Shown here: positions 17,881 to 25,391 of the stretch, in pieces | Layout: each line of letters opens with the position of its first letter | How positions within the stretch are numbered: position 1 is the stretch's first letter | Origin: a beta proteobacterium AAP51 | GTDB taxonomy: Bacteria; Pseudomonadota; Gammaproteobacteria; Burkholderiales; Burkholderiaceae_C | Length of the DNA stretch: 64,000 bases | Direction of reading: 5' to 3' | Assembly: GCA_001295905.1 (NCBI GenBank) | Contig: LJHT01000017.1 | Location: 43,485 to 107,484 of the forward strand | The notes under the pieces: model-generated | The model's input: the letters and a program-made list of their open reading frames with translations, nothing else | What the model was told of the DNA's origin: nothing | Databases searched by the model: none | Program-made: the position numbers and the translations under genes

Positions 17881-17984
17881 GGCCACGGGTGCGGGGTGGC
17901 CCCTGGAGCGAAGTAAAGGAGGAGGGTCGGGCGCAGCCCGGCCCGGGGGACATGAGCGCAAGGGGCCACCCCGCGCCCGTGGCC
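17881..17984 (+). repeat. Nested hairpin element, copy B (inverted relative to copy A)
   Basis: Outer arms 17881-17904 and 17961-17984 pair over 24 bp with a single T-G wobble, and CTGCTT/AGGCAG gives six more pairs outside a small internal loop. The inner stem 17924-17932 with 17936-17944 has nine pairs including one T-G wobble, closed by GCA. The internal-loop strands TAAAGGAGGA and GGGGGACAT match copy A exactly, while both stems differ in sequence from copy A yet keep pairing. Confidence 0.85.
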
Positions 17985-18020
17985 CGCGAGGCAGTCGCCT
18001 GCCCCGAGAACCCCAGCCAG

Positions 18021-19247
18021 TCACACCCAGGCGGGCTTGACGGGGTTCAGCGGCGCCGTCGCATTCGCCTTCGGCCACACCACCTCAAACTCACCCTTCT
18101 GCCACTGGCCAACAGTCCCCGGCGTACCCACGTTCTCGCTGCCCGCAAACCTGATCTTGCCGATGATGGTGTTGTGCTCGGTGCCGGCCAGGTAGTCGCG
18201 GATGGCCTTTCTGTCCAGGCCTGCCTTGGCCACCGCCGCGGTGAGGATCTCCAGCCCCGCCCAGGTGGCGCCGCTGGCCCAGCGGTCGGGTTCCTTCGCG
18301 GCGCCGAACTTCTTCACGTGGGCGTCGAAGTAGGCCTTGGCCGCAGGGCTGGTCTTGCTGTTCCAGCTGCCCATGCCCAGCACGCCCTCGGCGCCCGCCT
18401 GCATCACGTTGCGGTAGAGCTGGAAGGCCGTACCGACGCTCGCATAGAAGAACTTCGGGTTGAAGCCGATCTCCTTGCTCTGGCGGCTGGCCAGGATGGT
18501 GTCGGGCGGGTAGGTCAGGCCGACGAAGGCATCGGGCGCCTTGTCCTTGATGCTGCGCAGCACCGGGCTCAGGTCCTTCACGCCCAGCGGGTAGCTCTTG
18601 TCCTCGACGATGCGGATGCCGCTGCCGCCCAAGGCCACCTTCAGCGCGGCGTAGTTTTCCAGGCCGAAGAGGTCGTCCACATAGATGGTGGCCACGGTCT
18701 TCACGCCGTTGGCCTTCAGCATGTCCACCAGCGCGTCCATCATCGGCTTGGGCTGCTGCAGCAACAGGAAGAAGTACGGCAGCTTCATCTCGGCCAGCCG
18801 GCGGCTGAGCGCCGTGGGCGCGAGGAAGGGGTAGCCGAAACGGTTGGCCAGCGGCGCCACGGCGAAGTTGGCGTTGCTGCCCCAGGGCGGCAGGATGAGG
18901 TCGACCTTGTCGCTGCCCATGAGCTTTTCATAGGTGCGCACGCAGGTCTCGATGTTGCTTTGGTCGTCGCTGCTCACGAGCTCGATCAAACGTTTGGTGC
19001 CCTTGACGTTCAGGCCGCCCGCGGCGTTCTGCTGCTCGGCCCAGAGCAGGTAGTTCGGCTCCTGGCTGACCTGCGCGCCCGTGGTCCAGGGGCCGGTGCG
19101 TGAGATGGCGTAGCCCACGCGCACCGGCGCGGCCTGCGCGCGGGCCAGCGAGGGCAGCGCCAGCGCGGCGGGGGCGGCGGCCAGGGCGGCGGCCGCTTGA
19201 ACCAGGGTGCGGCGTTTCACGCCAGGGATGTCTGCGCGGTCGGTCAT
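18021..19247 (-). CDS. ABC transporter periplasmic substrate-binding protein (LivJ/K-like)
   Basis: A 408-aa periplasmic protein of the type-1 family (Peripla_BP_6). The N-terminus has a twin-Arg start VKRRTLVQAAAALAAAPAAL followed by a hydrophobic stretch and LARAQA, consistent with Tat or Sec export. The mature part begins VRVGYAISRTGPW and includes LILPPWGSNANFAVAPLANR and KTVATIYVDDLFGLENY, as in HAAT receptors. First gene of the liv operon, divergent from the AraC-type regulator. Its aromatic-aldehyde dehydrogenase partner suggests an aromatic ligand, but the binding site cannot be read for specificity. Confidence 0.9.
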   Translation of the reverse strand: MTDRADIPGVKRRTLVQAAAALAAAPAALALPSLARAQAAPVRVGYAISRTGPWTTGAQVSQEPNYLLWAEQQNAAGGLNVKGTKRLIELVSSDDQSNIETCVRTYEKLMGSDKVDLILPPWGSNANFAVAPLANRFGYPFLAPTALSRRLAEMKLPYFFLLLQQPKPMMDALVDMLKANGVKTVATIYVDDLFGLENYAALKVALGGSGIRIVEDKSYPLGVKDLSPVLRSIKDKAPDAFVGLTYPPDTILASRQSKEIGFNPKFFYASVGTAFQLYRNVMQAGAEGVLGMGSWNSKTSPAAKAYFDAHVKKFGAAKEPDRWASGATWAGLEILTAAVAKAGLDRKAIRDYLAGTEHNTIIGKIRFAGSENVGTPGTVGQWQKGEFEVVWPKANATAPLNPVKPAWV

Positions 19248-19458
19248 GGCTTGTCTCCTGCAACGGGTGAAGGTGTCGGCTCTGTGGGCTGGGCAGCAGC
19301 CAGCCCGGCCGGTGCGGCATTGTGGGCAGCAGGCCTGCGCGGCGCTTGTCCGCGCGTGCAGCGGAGCTTGCTCATCCGTGCAGGCGGATCAGGACTTTCC
19401 CGAAGCACTCACCCCCAAGCGCGCCGCAGCCGGCCCGATTGGCCGACACTCCGCCGCC
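19248..19458. promoter_or_regulatory. Divergent control region between liv operon and araC-type gene
   Basis: This 211-bp gap must hold the liv promoter and that of the regulator gene. No clean -35/-10 pair or obvious palindrome was found by eye. AraC-type regulators usually bind direct repeats in such a gap; none is convincing here. Confidence 0.4.
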
Positions 19459-20424
19459 ATGCCGCAGCGCCCTGCCCTCACCACCGAGACCGACGCCGTC
19501 GCGCCGGCCGAGCGCAGCGGTTTCTGGGCCGACTGCATCGCCCGCGTCTTCCACGGCCTGAAGAGCGATGTCTACGGCGACGCCGATTTCGACGGCCGCA
19601 TGAGCACCCTGCACGCCGGCGACGTGGTGCTCACCCGCCTGGAAGCCAACCGCCACCGCGTGATGCGCAACGCCACGCTCGCGCGCCAGAACGAAGCGGC
19701 CTACCTGAAGATCGTGGCGCCCTACGTGGGCTGCGCCGGCGTGGAGCAAAAAGGCCGCGAGGCCTGGGTCACGCCCGACCAGTGGAGCGTCTACGACACC
19801 ACCGACACCTACGCCGTGGCCAACCCGGTGCGCGTGGAGCACCTCATCGTGATGATTCCCAAACCGCGCCTGGTGGAGCGCGGTCTGGCCATCGACCCGC
19901 TGATGGCGCGCCGCCTGGGCGGCAGCGGCGGCGTTTCGCGCATGGCGCTGGAAACCATGCGCTCGGCCTGGCGCGAACTGCCGACGATGAGCGACGCCGC
20001 CGCGGCCGGCGTGGGCGACGCCATCACGCAGTTCGTGCACCTCTCGATGCTGGAGCTGGCCGGCCACACCACCGCCGTCACGCAGCGCGAAGCGCTGCGC
20101 GAGCGCATCAAGCAGCACGTGGCCGAACGCCTGGGCGACCCGGCGCTCAGCGTCGACGGCCTGGCCCTGGCGCTGAACTGCAGCAGGCGGCAGCTGTACA
20201 ACGCCTTCTCAGAAGAACCCGATGGCGTGGCCGGCTACATCCTGCGCCGCCGCATCGAGGCCTGCCGCGCAGCGCTGGCAGACCGCCTGCAAGAGCGCCG
20301 CAGCATCACCGACATCGCGCTGGCCTACGGCTTCCAGAGCATGGCCCACTTCAGCCGCGTCTTCCGCGCCCACCTGGGCATGCCGCCCAGCGACTACCGG
20401 CGCGGGGCGATCGCTGGGGCCTGA
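19459..20424 (+). CDS. AraC-family transcriptional regulator (FeaR-like)
   Basis: A 321-aa regulator from the ATG at 19459; the frame is open further back but that part overlaps the divergent control region. Residues ~15-200 fit the AraC_binding_2 ligand domain found in FeaR/AlkS-like activators. The C-terminal ~100 residues contain two helix-turn-helices: DPALSVDGLALALNCSRRQLYNAF and ITDIALAYGFQSMAHFSRVFRAHLGMPPSDYR, the family signature. Probably activates the divergent liv-aldehyde dehydrogenase operon. Confidence 0.88.
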   Translation: MPQRPALTTETDAVAPAERSGFWADCIARVFHGLKSDVYGDADFDGRMSTLHAGDVVLTRLEANRHRVMRNATLARQNEAAYLKIVAPYVGCAGVEQKGREAWVTPDQWSVYDTTDTYAVANPVRVEHLIVMIPKPRLVERGLAIDPLMARRLGGSGGVSRMALETMRSAWRELPTMSDAAAAGVGDAITQFVHLSMLELAGHTTAVTQREALRERIKQHVAERLGDPALSVDGLALALNCSRRQLYNAFSEEPDGVAGYILRRRIEACRAALADRLQERRSITDIALAYGFQSMAHFSRVFRAHLGMPPSDYRRGAIAGA

Positions 20425-20442
20425 AGTCCCGGCGGGCCGCGC

Positions 20443-21429
20443 TCAGTCTGCCGTGATTTTTCGTTCCTTGACGATCACCGCGTAGCGATCCAGGTCGTTG
20501 CGGATGACGGTGCCGAACTGCGCCGGGGTCATGGGCGTGGGGGCTGCGCCCAGGTTCTTGATGGCTTCGGCCACGGCAGGCAGACGCAGCGCCTTGTTGA
20601 TCTCGGTGTTCAGCCGGTCCACGATGGCCTGCGGCGTGCCGGCCGGAGCCCAGAAGCCGTGCGTGGTGCCGACATCGAAGCCCTTCAGGCCCAGTTCAGC
20701 CAGGGTGGGCGTGTTCGGGTACAGCGGCGAGCGCTGCGCGCTGCCCACGGCCAGCAGGCGCAGCTTACCGGTGCGGATGTGCGGGAAGGCCACACCAGGG
20801 TCGAAGCTGTAGTCGAGTTGCCCGCCCAGCAGGTCTTGCAGCACCGCCGCCGAACCCCGGTAGGGAATGTGCACGCTGAAGAAGCCGGCCTGCGACTTCA
20901 GCATCTCGCCGGCAATGTGCGGGCTGGTGCCGTTGCCCGGCGAACCGTAGCTGAGCTTGCCCGGGTTGGCCTTGGCGTACTTGATGAAGTCGGCGTAGCT
21001 GGTGAAGGGCAACTCCGAACGCGCCACGAGGAAAAGCTCCAGCCGCGCCGCAGCAGCCACGGGCACCAGGTCTTTCTTCGGGTCGAAAGGCAGGCGCGGC
21101 GTGATCAGCGGCACGATGGACATCGCGCTGCCCGAAGACAGCAGGAAGGTAAAGCCGTCGGGCGCGGCCTTGGCCACGGCGTCGGCACCCAGGATGCCGC
21201 CAGCCCCGGCGCGGTTCTCCACCACCACCGGCACGCCCAGCGCCGCCGACAGGGGCGTGGCCACGGCACGCGCCACCACGTCCGGCGAGCCCCCTGCGGG
21301 AAAGTTCACGATCATGCGCAGCGTCTTGCCGGCGGGCCAGGCCGCCTGGGCCGTGGCGGCGGCTGGCAGCAGGCTGCCGGCGGCCGCCAGCAGCGACAGG
21401 CCAGTCTTCAGGAATTGTTTGCGTTGCAT
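20443..21429 (-). CDS. Tripartite tricarboxylate transporter (Bug-type) receptor
   Basis: A 328-aa periplasmic binding protein of the Bug family, very common in Burkholderiales. A signal peptide (LKTGLSLLAAAGSLLPAAATAQA) precedes the mature domain beginning AWPAGKTLRMIVNFPAGGSPDVVAR. Further family blocks are VVVENRAGAGGILGADAVAKA, KLSYGSPGNGTSPHIAGEML and VHIPYRGSAAVLQDLLGGQ. No TctA/TctB membrane genes lie nearby. It is upstream of and co-directional with the benzoylformate decarboxylase-like gene's end, so a carboxylate such as a mandelate or benzoylformate relative is a guess. Confidence 0.9.
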   Translation of the reverse strand: MQRKQFLKTGLSLLAAAGSLLPAAATAQAAWPAGKTLRMIVNFPAGGSPDVVARAVATPLSAALGVPVVVENRAGAGGILGADAVAKAAPDGFTFLLSSGSAMSIVPLITPRLPFDPKKDLVPVAAAARLELFLVARSELPFTSYADFIKYAKANPGKLSYGSPGNGTSPHIAGEMLKSQAGFFSVHIPYRGSAAVLQDLLGGQLDYSFDPGVAFPHIRTGKLRLLAVGSAQRSPLYPNTPTLAELGLKGFDVGTTHGFWAPAGTPQAIVDRLNTEINKALRLPAVAEAIKNLGAAPTPMTPAQFGTVIRNDLDRYAVIVKERKITAD

Positions 21430-21532
21430 GGTGACGTCTCCAATGTGTGTTTTCTTCAAGGTTGCAGGGGCAGGGAAACTGGTTCTTCGCAGCAGACCCC
21501 AGGGCGACGGGGTGGCGGTGTGGCGGAGCGGA

Positions 21533-23170
21533 TCAGGCCACCTCCACCTCCAGCAGCAGCGGCCGCGGTTCTTGCAGAGCCTGGGCCAGGGCGGTGTGCA
21601 GCGCGTCGGGGGTGGCCACACGCAAGCCCTGTACGCCATGGCCGGCTGCCAGGGCCACGAAGTCAAGATCGGGCAACTCGCAGCCCTGCACCGGCGCGCC
21701 CGGCGCGAAGCCGAAGCTGGGCGCGAACTCCTGCAGCGCCGCGTAACGCCGGTTCTTCACGATGACGATGGCCAGCGGCAGCTTCCACTGCGCCGCATTC
21801 CACAGCGCCTGGATGCCGTACATGGCCGAGCCATCGCCGATGAGCGCCAGCACGCGCCGCGCCGGCCGGCCGGCCGCGGCAGCGGCCTGGGTCTCGGCCA
21901 GCGCCACGCCCACGGCCGCAGGCAAGCCATGGCCCAGGCCGCCGCTGCACATGGTGTAGAAGCTTTCGGGTTCGAGCATGGGCAGGTGCTGGTGCATCAC
22001 GGCGCGGGCGCTGGGCGCCTCTTCCACCACGATGCTGTCGCGCGGGCGCAGGTCGGCCAGGGTCTGCAGCAGGTAGGCGACGCTGAGGCGTTCGCCGGGT
22101 GGTGGCGCCTCGGCGCGCTGCACGCGGGGCAGGCGCGCCGGGGCTTTGCGCAGCGGCGGGGCGGGCCGGGCCAGCAGGTCTTGCAGGCTCAGGCGCAGGC
22201 TGCCCACCACCGAAGTGCCGGTGGGCGCCCAGGCGGCGGTGTGCGGGTCTTCGGTCAGCTGGTAGAGCACCGCGCCCTCGGGCAGGTGCGGGCCGAAGCC
22301 TTCCACGTGGTAGGTGAAGGCCGGTGCACCCATGGCCAGCACGACGTCGTGCCCGGCCAGGCGCTGCACGATGCGTTCACGCAGGGCGGGCAGGAAGCCG
22401 GCGAACAGGGGGTGGTCTTCGGGAAAGCCGCAGCGCCCCGACATCGGCGCCACGAACACGCGCGCCTGGTGGCGTTCGGCCAGGGCCACGGCCTCGTGCC
22501 AGGCACCGTCGCGGTCGACCGCAGCACCGATGACGAAGGCCGGCCGCTGCGCCGCATCCAGCGCCTGGCCCACGGCCGCCAGCAGCGTGGGCTGCGGGCG
22601 CAGTTCGGTGCTCACCGCGCGCGGCAGCACGGGTTCGCAAGGCACTGCCCAATCGTCCACCGGAACGGACACCAGCACCGGCCCGCGCGGCGGCAGCATG
22701 GCGATGTAGTAGGCCCGGGCGATGGCCAGCGGCACGTCTTCGGCGCGCGCGGGCTCCACGCTCCACTTCACATAGGGCTTGGGCAGCTCGGTGGCCTGGG
22801 CCGAATGCAGGAAGGGGTCGAAGGGCAGGATGCTGCGTGCCTGCTGCCCGGCCGTGACGAGCATGGGCGTGCGGTTCTTGTAGGCCGTGAACAGGTTGCC
22901 CATGGCATGGCCCACGCCCGCGGCCGAGTGCAGGTTCACGAAGCTGGCGTTGCGCGTGGCCTGCGCGTAGCCGTCGGCCATGCCCACCACCACGCCCTCG
23001 TGCAGGCCTAGCACGTAGCTGAAGTCGGGCGGGAAATCGAGGAACAGCGGCAGTTCGGTCGAACCCGGGTTGCCGAAGACCCGCGTGATGCCCAGGCCCC
23101 GCAGCAGGTCGAGCACGGCCTGGCGCACGGTGACCGGGGCCGGTGGGGAAGCGGGCTTGGGGGCAGACAA
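21533..23170 (-). CDS. Thiamine diphosphate enzyme, benzoylformate decarboxylase-like
   Basis: About 545 aa. It aligns by eye with benzoylformate decarboxylase (MdlC): VFGNPGSTELPLFLDFPPDF with the Ser counterpart of Ser26, GLHEGVVVGMADGYAQA with the cofactor Glu, NLHSAAG with the catalytic His70 counterpart, and FTYHVEGF with the His281 counterpart. The diphosphate-binding motif GDGSAMYGIQALWNAAQW ends in KN rather than NN. The reaction would be a 2-oxo aryl acid to an aryl aldehyde plus CO2; the neighbouring aldehyde dehydrogenase could take it on. The start is uncertain: TTG 23170 and GTG 23128 both lack a Shine-Dalgarno, and the frame is open to 23374. Confidence 0.85.
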   Translation of the reverse strand: MSAPKPASPPAPVTVRQAVLDLLRGLGITRVFGNPGSTELPLFLDFPPDFSYVLGLHEGVVVGMADGYAQATRNASFVNLHSAAGVGHAMGNLFTAYKNRTPMLVTAGQQARSILPFDPFLHSAQATELPKPYVKWSVEPARAEDVPLAIARAYYIAMLPPRGPVLVSVPVDDWAVPCEPVLPRAVSTELRPQPTLLAAVGQALDAAQRPAFVIGAAVDRDGAWHEAVALAERHQARVFVAPMSGRCGFPEDHPLFAGFLPALRERIVQRLAGHDVVLAMGAPAFTYHVEGFGPHLPEGAVLYQLTEDPHTAAWAPTGTSVVGSLRLSLQDLLARPAPPLRKAPARLPRVQRAEAPPPGERLSVAYLLQTLADLRPRDSIVVEEAPSARAVMHQHLPMLEPESFYTMCSGGLGHGLPAAVGVALAETQAAAAAGRPARRVLALIGDGSAMYGIQALWNAAQWKLPLAIVIVKNRRYAALQEFAPSFGFAPGAPVQGCELPDLDFVALAAGHGVQGLRVATPDALHTALAQALQEPRPLLLEVEVA

Positions 23171-23327
23171 GGCGGAAGGGCAGCAAGGGCGCCGGAGTGC
23201 GGCCAGGCGAAACGCCGGGCCGCTGGGGGCGCAGCGGTGGCAAGGCGGCCCGCAGTATCTGGGGCAGCCGAGCCCAGCGCCACCGAAAGAAACGACTGCG
23301 GGCAGGGATATCGGCGCAAGCCCGGCC

Positions 23328-23354
23328 TCAAGCTGCAGTCGCCAGCGCCGAAGA
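23328..23354 (+). promoter_or_regulatory. Sigma-28 (FliA) promoter candidate for the HD-GYP-like gene
   Basis: TCAAGCTG, exactly 11 nt, then GCCGAAGA. Compared with TAAAGTTT-N11-GCCGATAA the key AAG and GCCGA cores and the spacing are right. The -10 ends 40 bp before the ATG at 23395. The same form occurs upstream of the DUF1631 gene. Confidence 0.6.
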
Positions 23355-23394
23355 CGGCAGAGGGGGCCCCGCACCGGCGGGCAATCACACGTCC

Positions 23395-24570
23395 ATGAAG
23401 GTCTTCTCGCTCGACGCCGTCAAGGCCCGCATCCAGATCGGGCAGCCTCTGCCATTCGCAGTGCGCAGCGCCGACCGCCTGCTGCTGCTGGCCTCGGGCC
23501 AGATCATCCACAACGACGCGCAGCTGGAAGAACTGTTCGAGCGCGGCGCGGTGGTCGAAGCCGAAGAGCTGCGCCTGCTCTACGGCGATGACGACCCGCT
23601 ATTCGCACCGCCGCCCGAGCCCGAGCGCACGGCCGCCTCGATGCCGGCGGCGCGGCTGCCCGAGCTGTGGAAGCAGTGCGTGGGCCAGGTGGCCGACGCC
23701 CTGGCGGTCGATTGCCCCGACCGCGGCGGCGCGCTGGCACAGGCCGCGCGCGAACTGCTGCAGTTGCTGGACCGCGCCGATGCCGTGGCCATGTCGCAGG
23801 TGATGCGCCAGACCAGCCCCGACGAAGCGCACTACGGCATCACCCATGCCACCAACAGCGCCATCGCCGCAGTGGTGACGGCGCGCCGGCTGGGCTGGAC
23901 GCCGCAGGTGCAGAAACGCGCCCTGGGCGCGGCCCTGACGATGAACCTGTCGATCATCGAACTGCAGGGCAAGCTGGCGCTGCAGGTGTCGCCGCTGACG
24001 CCGATGCAGCGCCAGGCCATCGACAGCCACCCGCTGCGCAGCGCCGAGATGCTGGAGAGCGGCGGCATCCAGGACGCCGACTGGCTGAACGCCGTGCGCG
24101 AACACCATGAGAAGCCCGACGGCACGGGCTACCCGCTGGGCCGCAGCGATGGCAGCGAGCTCGGGCAGCTGCTGCGTTATGCCGACATCTACACCGCGCT
24201 GATGGCCCGGCGCGGCAACCGCCCGGCCATGAGCCCGCGCGAGGCCGGGCGCGAGATCTACGAAATCACCTCGGGCTCGCCGCTGTGCCAGACGCTGATC
24301 AAGGCCTTCGGCATCTTCCCGCCCGGCAGCTACGTGCGCCTGGCCTCGGGCGAGTTGGGCGTGGTCACCGGCAATGGCGAGAAGGCCTACCACCCGCGCG
24401 TGGCCGCCCTCACCACCAGCGACGGCCAGGCCCGGCGGGCCATGGTCGTTCGCGACAGTGCCGACACGCGGCACCACATCGTGCAGCTGCTCTCCGAGGC
24501 CGCGATGCCGATGCGCCTGCGGCCCGACACGCTGGCGGTGCTGATCGACAGCGCCGCGGCCACGGCCTGA
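23395..24570 (+). CDS. HD-GYP-related protein with degenerate HD dyad
   Basis: A 391-aa soluble protein. Residues ~130-320 follow the HD-GYP layout: a first His (GITHATNSAIAAVVTARRLG), then SHPLRSAEMLE, EHHEKPDGTGYPLG with HHE and GYP intact, and RYADIYTALMARRGNRPAMSP. The metal-binding His-Asp pair, normally HDIGK, is replaced by MNLSI, so c-di-GMP phosphodiesterase activity is doubtful and a receptor or scaffold role is possible. The first ~100 residues have no recognised domain. The ATG at 23395 lies just below a sigma-28-type promoter, so motility-linked expression is likely. Divergent from the decarboxylase gene. Confidence 0.82.
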   Translation: MKVFSLDAVKARIQIGQPLPFAVRSADRLLLLASGQIIHNDAQLEELFERGAVVEAEELRLLYGDDDPLFAPPPEPERTAASMPAARLPELWKQCVGQVADALAVDCPDRGGALAQAARELLQLLDRADAVAMSQVMRQTSPDEAHYGITHATNSAIAAVVTARRLGWTPQVQKRALGAALTMNLSIIELQGKLALQVSPLTPMQRQAIDSHPLRSAEMLESGGIQDADWLNAVREHHEKPDGTGYPLGRSDGSELGQLLRYADIYTALMARRGNRPAMSPREAGREIYEITSGSPLCQTLIKAFGIFPPGSYVRLASGELGVVTGNGEKAYHPRVAALTTSDGQARRAMVVRDSADTRHHIVQLLSEAAMPMRLRPDTLAVLIDSAAATA

Positions 24571-24737
24571 GGCGCTGCGCCCGCCGCACGCAAGCGCCGC
24601 ACGCACCACCGCGCATGCACTGCGCATGACCTGCGGCAAAGCCGCGGCCTGGCCGCCTGCGCTACGCTCGGCCGCATGACCACACGCTTTCGCCCCACCC
24701 CAGGCTTCCACCACCGCCGCCCTCCGCAGGGCGCGCT

Positions 24738-25391
24738 GTGAACCTGCTGCTGGCAGGTGCCACCGGGCTCATCGGGCAGGCCGTGGCCCAGCAGTGGGCC
24801 GGGCCGGGCACGCTGCACCGCCTGGTGCGCCGGCCCGTGCCGCGCGTGGGCGCCCACGAACAGGTGCACGTGGTCGACTTCAGCGCCCTGCCCGGCCCGC
24901 CCGGGCTGCCGCCCTGCAGCGCCGCGCTGTGCGCCCTGGGTACCACCATCGCGCTGGCCGGCTCGCAGGCGGCCTTCCGCGCGGTGGATTTCGACGCCGT
25001 GCTCCACTTCGCACGCGCTGCGCAGGCGGCGGGCGCCACGCGGCTGGCGGTGGTTTCGGCGCTGGGCGCCGATGCACGCTCGCCCAGCTTCTACAGCCGC
25101 ACCAAGGGCGAGATGGAGGCGGCGGTGCGGGCCCTGGGCTTTGCCACGCTGCTGATCGCGCGACCCTCGCTGCTGACGGGCGACCGCCACGCACTCGGCC
25201 AGCCGCAGCGCCGCGCCGAGCACCTGGCCATGCGACTGAGCGCGCCCTTCACCGGCCTGGTGCCGGCGGCCTGGCGGCCCATTCCAGCCGCGACCGTGGC
25301 GCGCGCGCTGCTGCACGCCCTGGAGCAAGGCGCCTCGGGCGAACGGGTGCTGGACAACGCTGCCTTGCACCGGCTGGGAGAACCGCGATGA
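24738..25391 (+). CDS. NAD(P)-binding Rossmann protein (atypical SDR, YbjT/TIP30-like)
   Basis: A 217-aa protein with an N-terminal dinucleotide fold (MNLLLAGATGLIGQAVAQQW), a substrate region ALCALGTTIALAGSQAAFRAVDF and a YSRTKGEMEAAVRALGF motif supplying the Tyr-x-x-x-Lys-like pair. Such proteins bind NAD(P)H, often without known catalysis. The start is GTG at 24738 with a weak ribosome site. Its TGA overlaps the ATG of the nuclease gene (ATGA), so the two are translationally coupled. Function unknown. Confidence 0.8.
   Translation: MNLLLAGATGLIGQAVAQQWAGPGTLHRLVRRPVPRVGAHEQVHVVDFSALPGPPGLPPCSAALCALGTTIALAGSQAAFRAVDFDAVLHFARAAQAAGATRLAVVSALGADARSPSFYSRTKGEMEAAVRALGFATLLIARPSLLTGDRHALGQPQRRAEHLAMRLSAPFTGLVPAAWRPIPAATVARALLHALEQGASGERVLDNAALHRLGEPR

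Larger units (their letters stand above)
17686..18020. other. 335-bp structured intercistronic region of the liv operon
   Basis: No credible gene lies here; open frames on both strands are Pro/Arg/Gly-rich and shared with neither neighbour. The region is almost wholly occupied by two long hairpins, 17730-17835 and 17881-17984, which are diverged copies of one element in opposite orientation, with a 45-nt spacer containing the palindrome CCACCGGTGG. It separates the binding-protein gene from livH in the same transcript. Confidence 0.8.

Noticed and set aside
17676..17969. Minus-strand open frame of ~97 codons in the liv intercistronic gap
   Set aside because: It is only the translation of the hairpin elements (Pro/Arg-rich, no ribosome site that fits) and overlaps the livH start.
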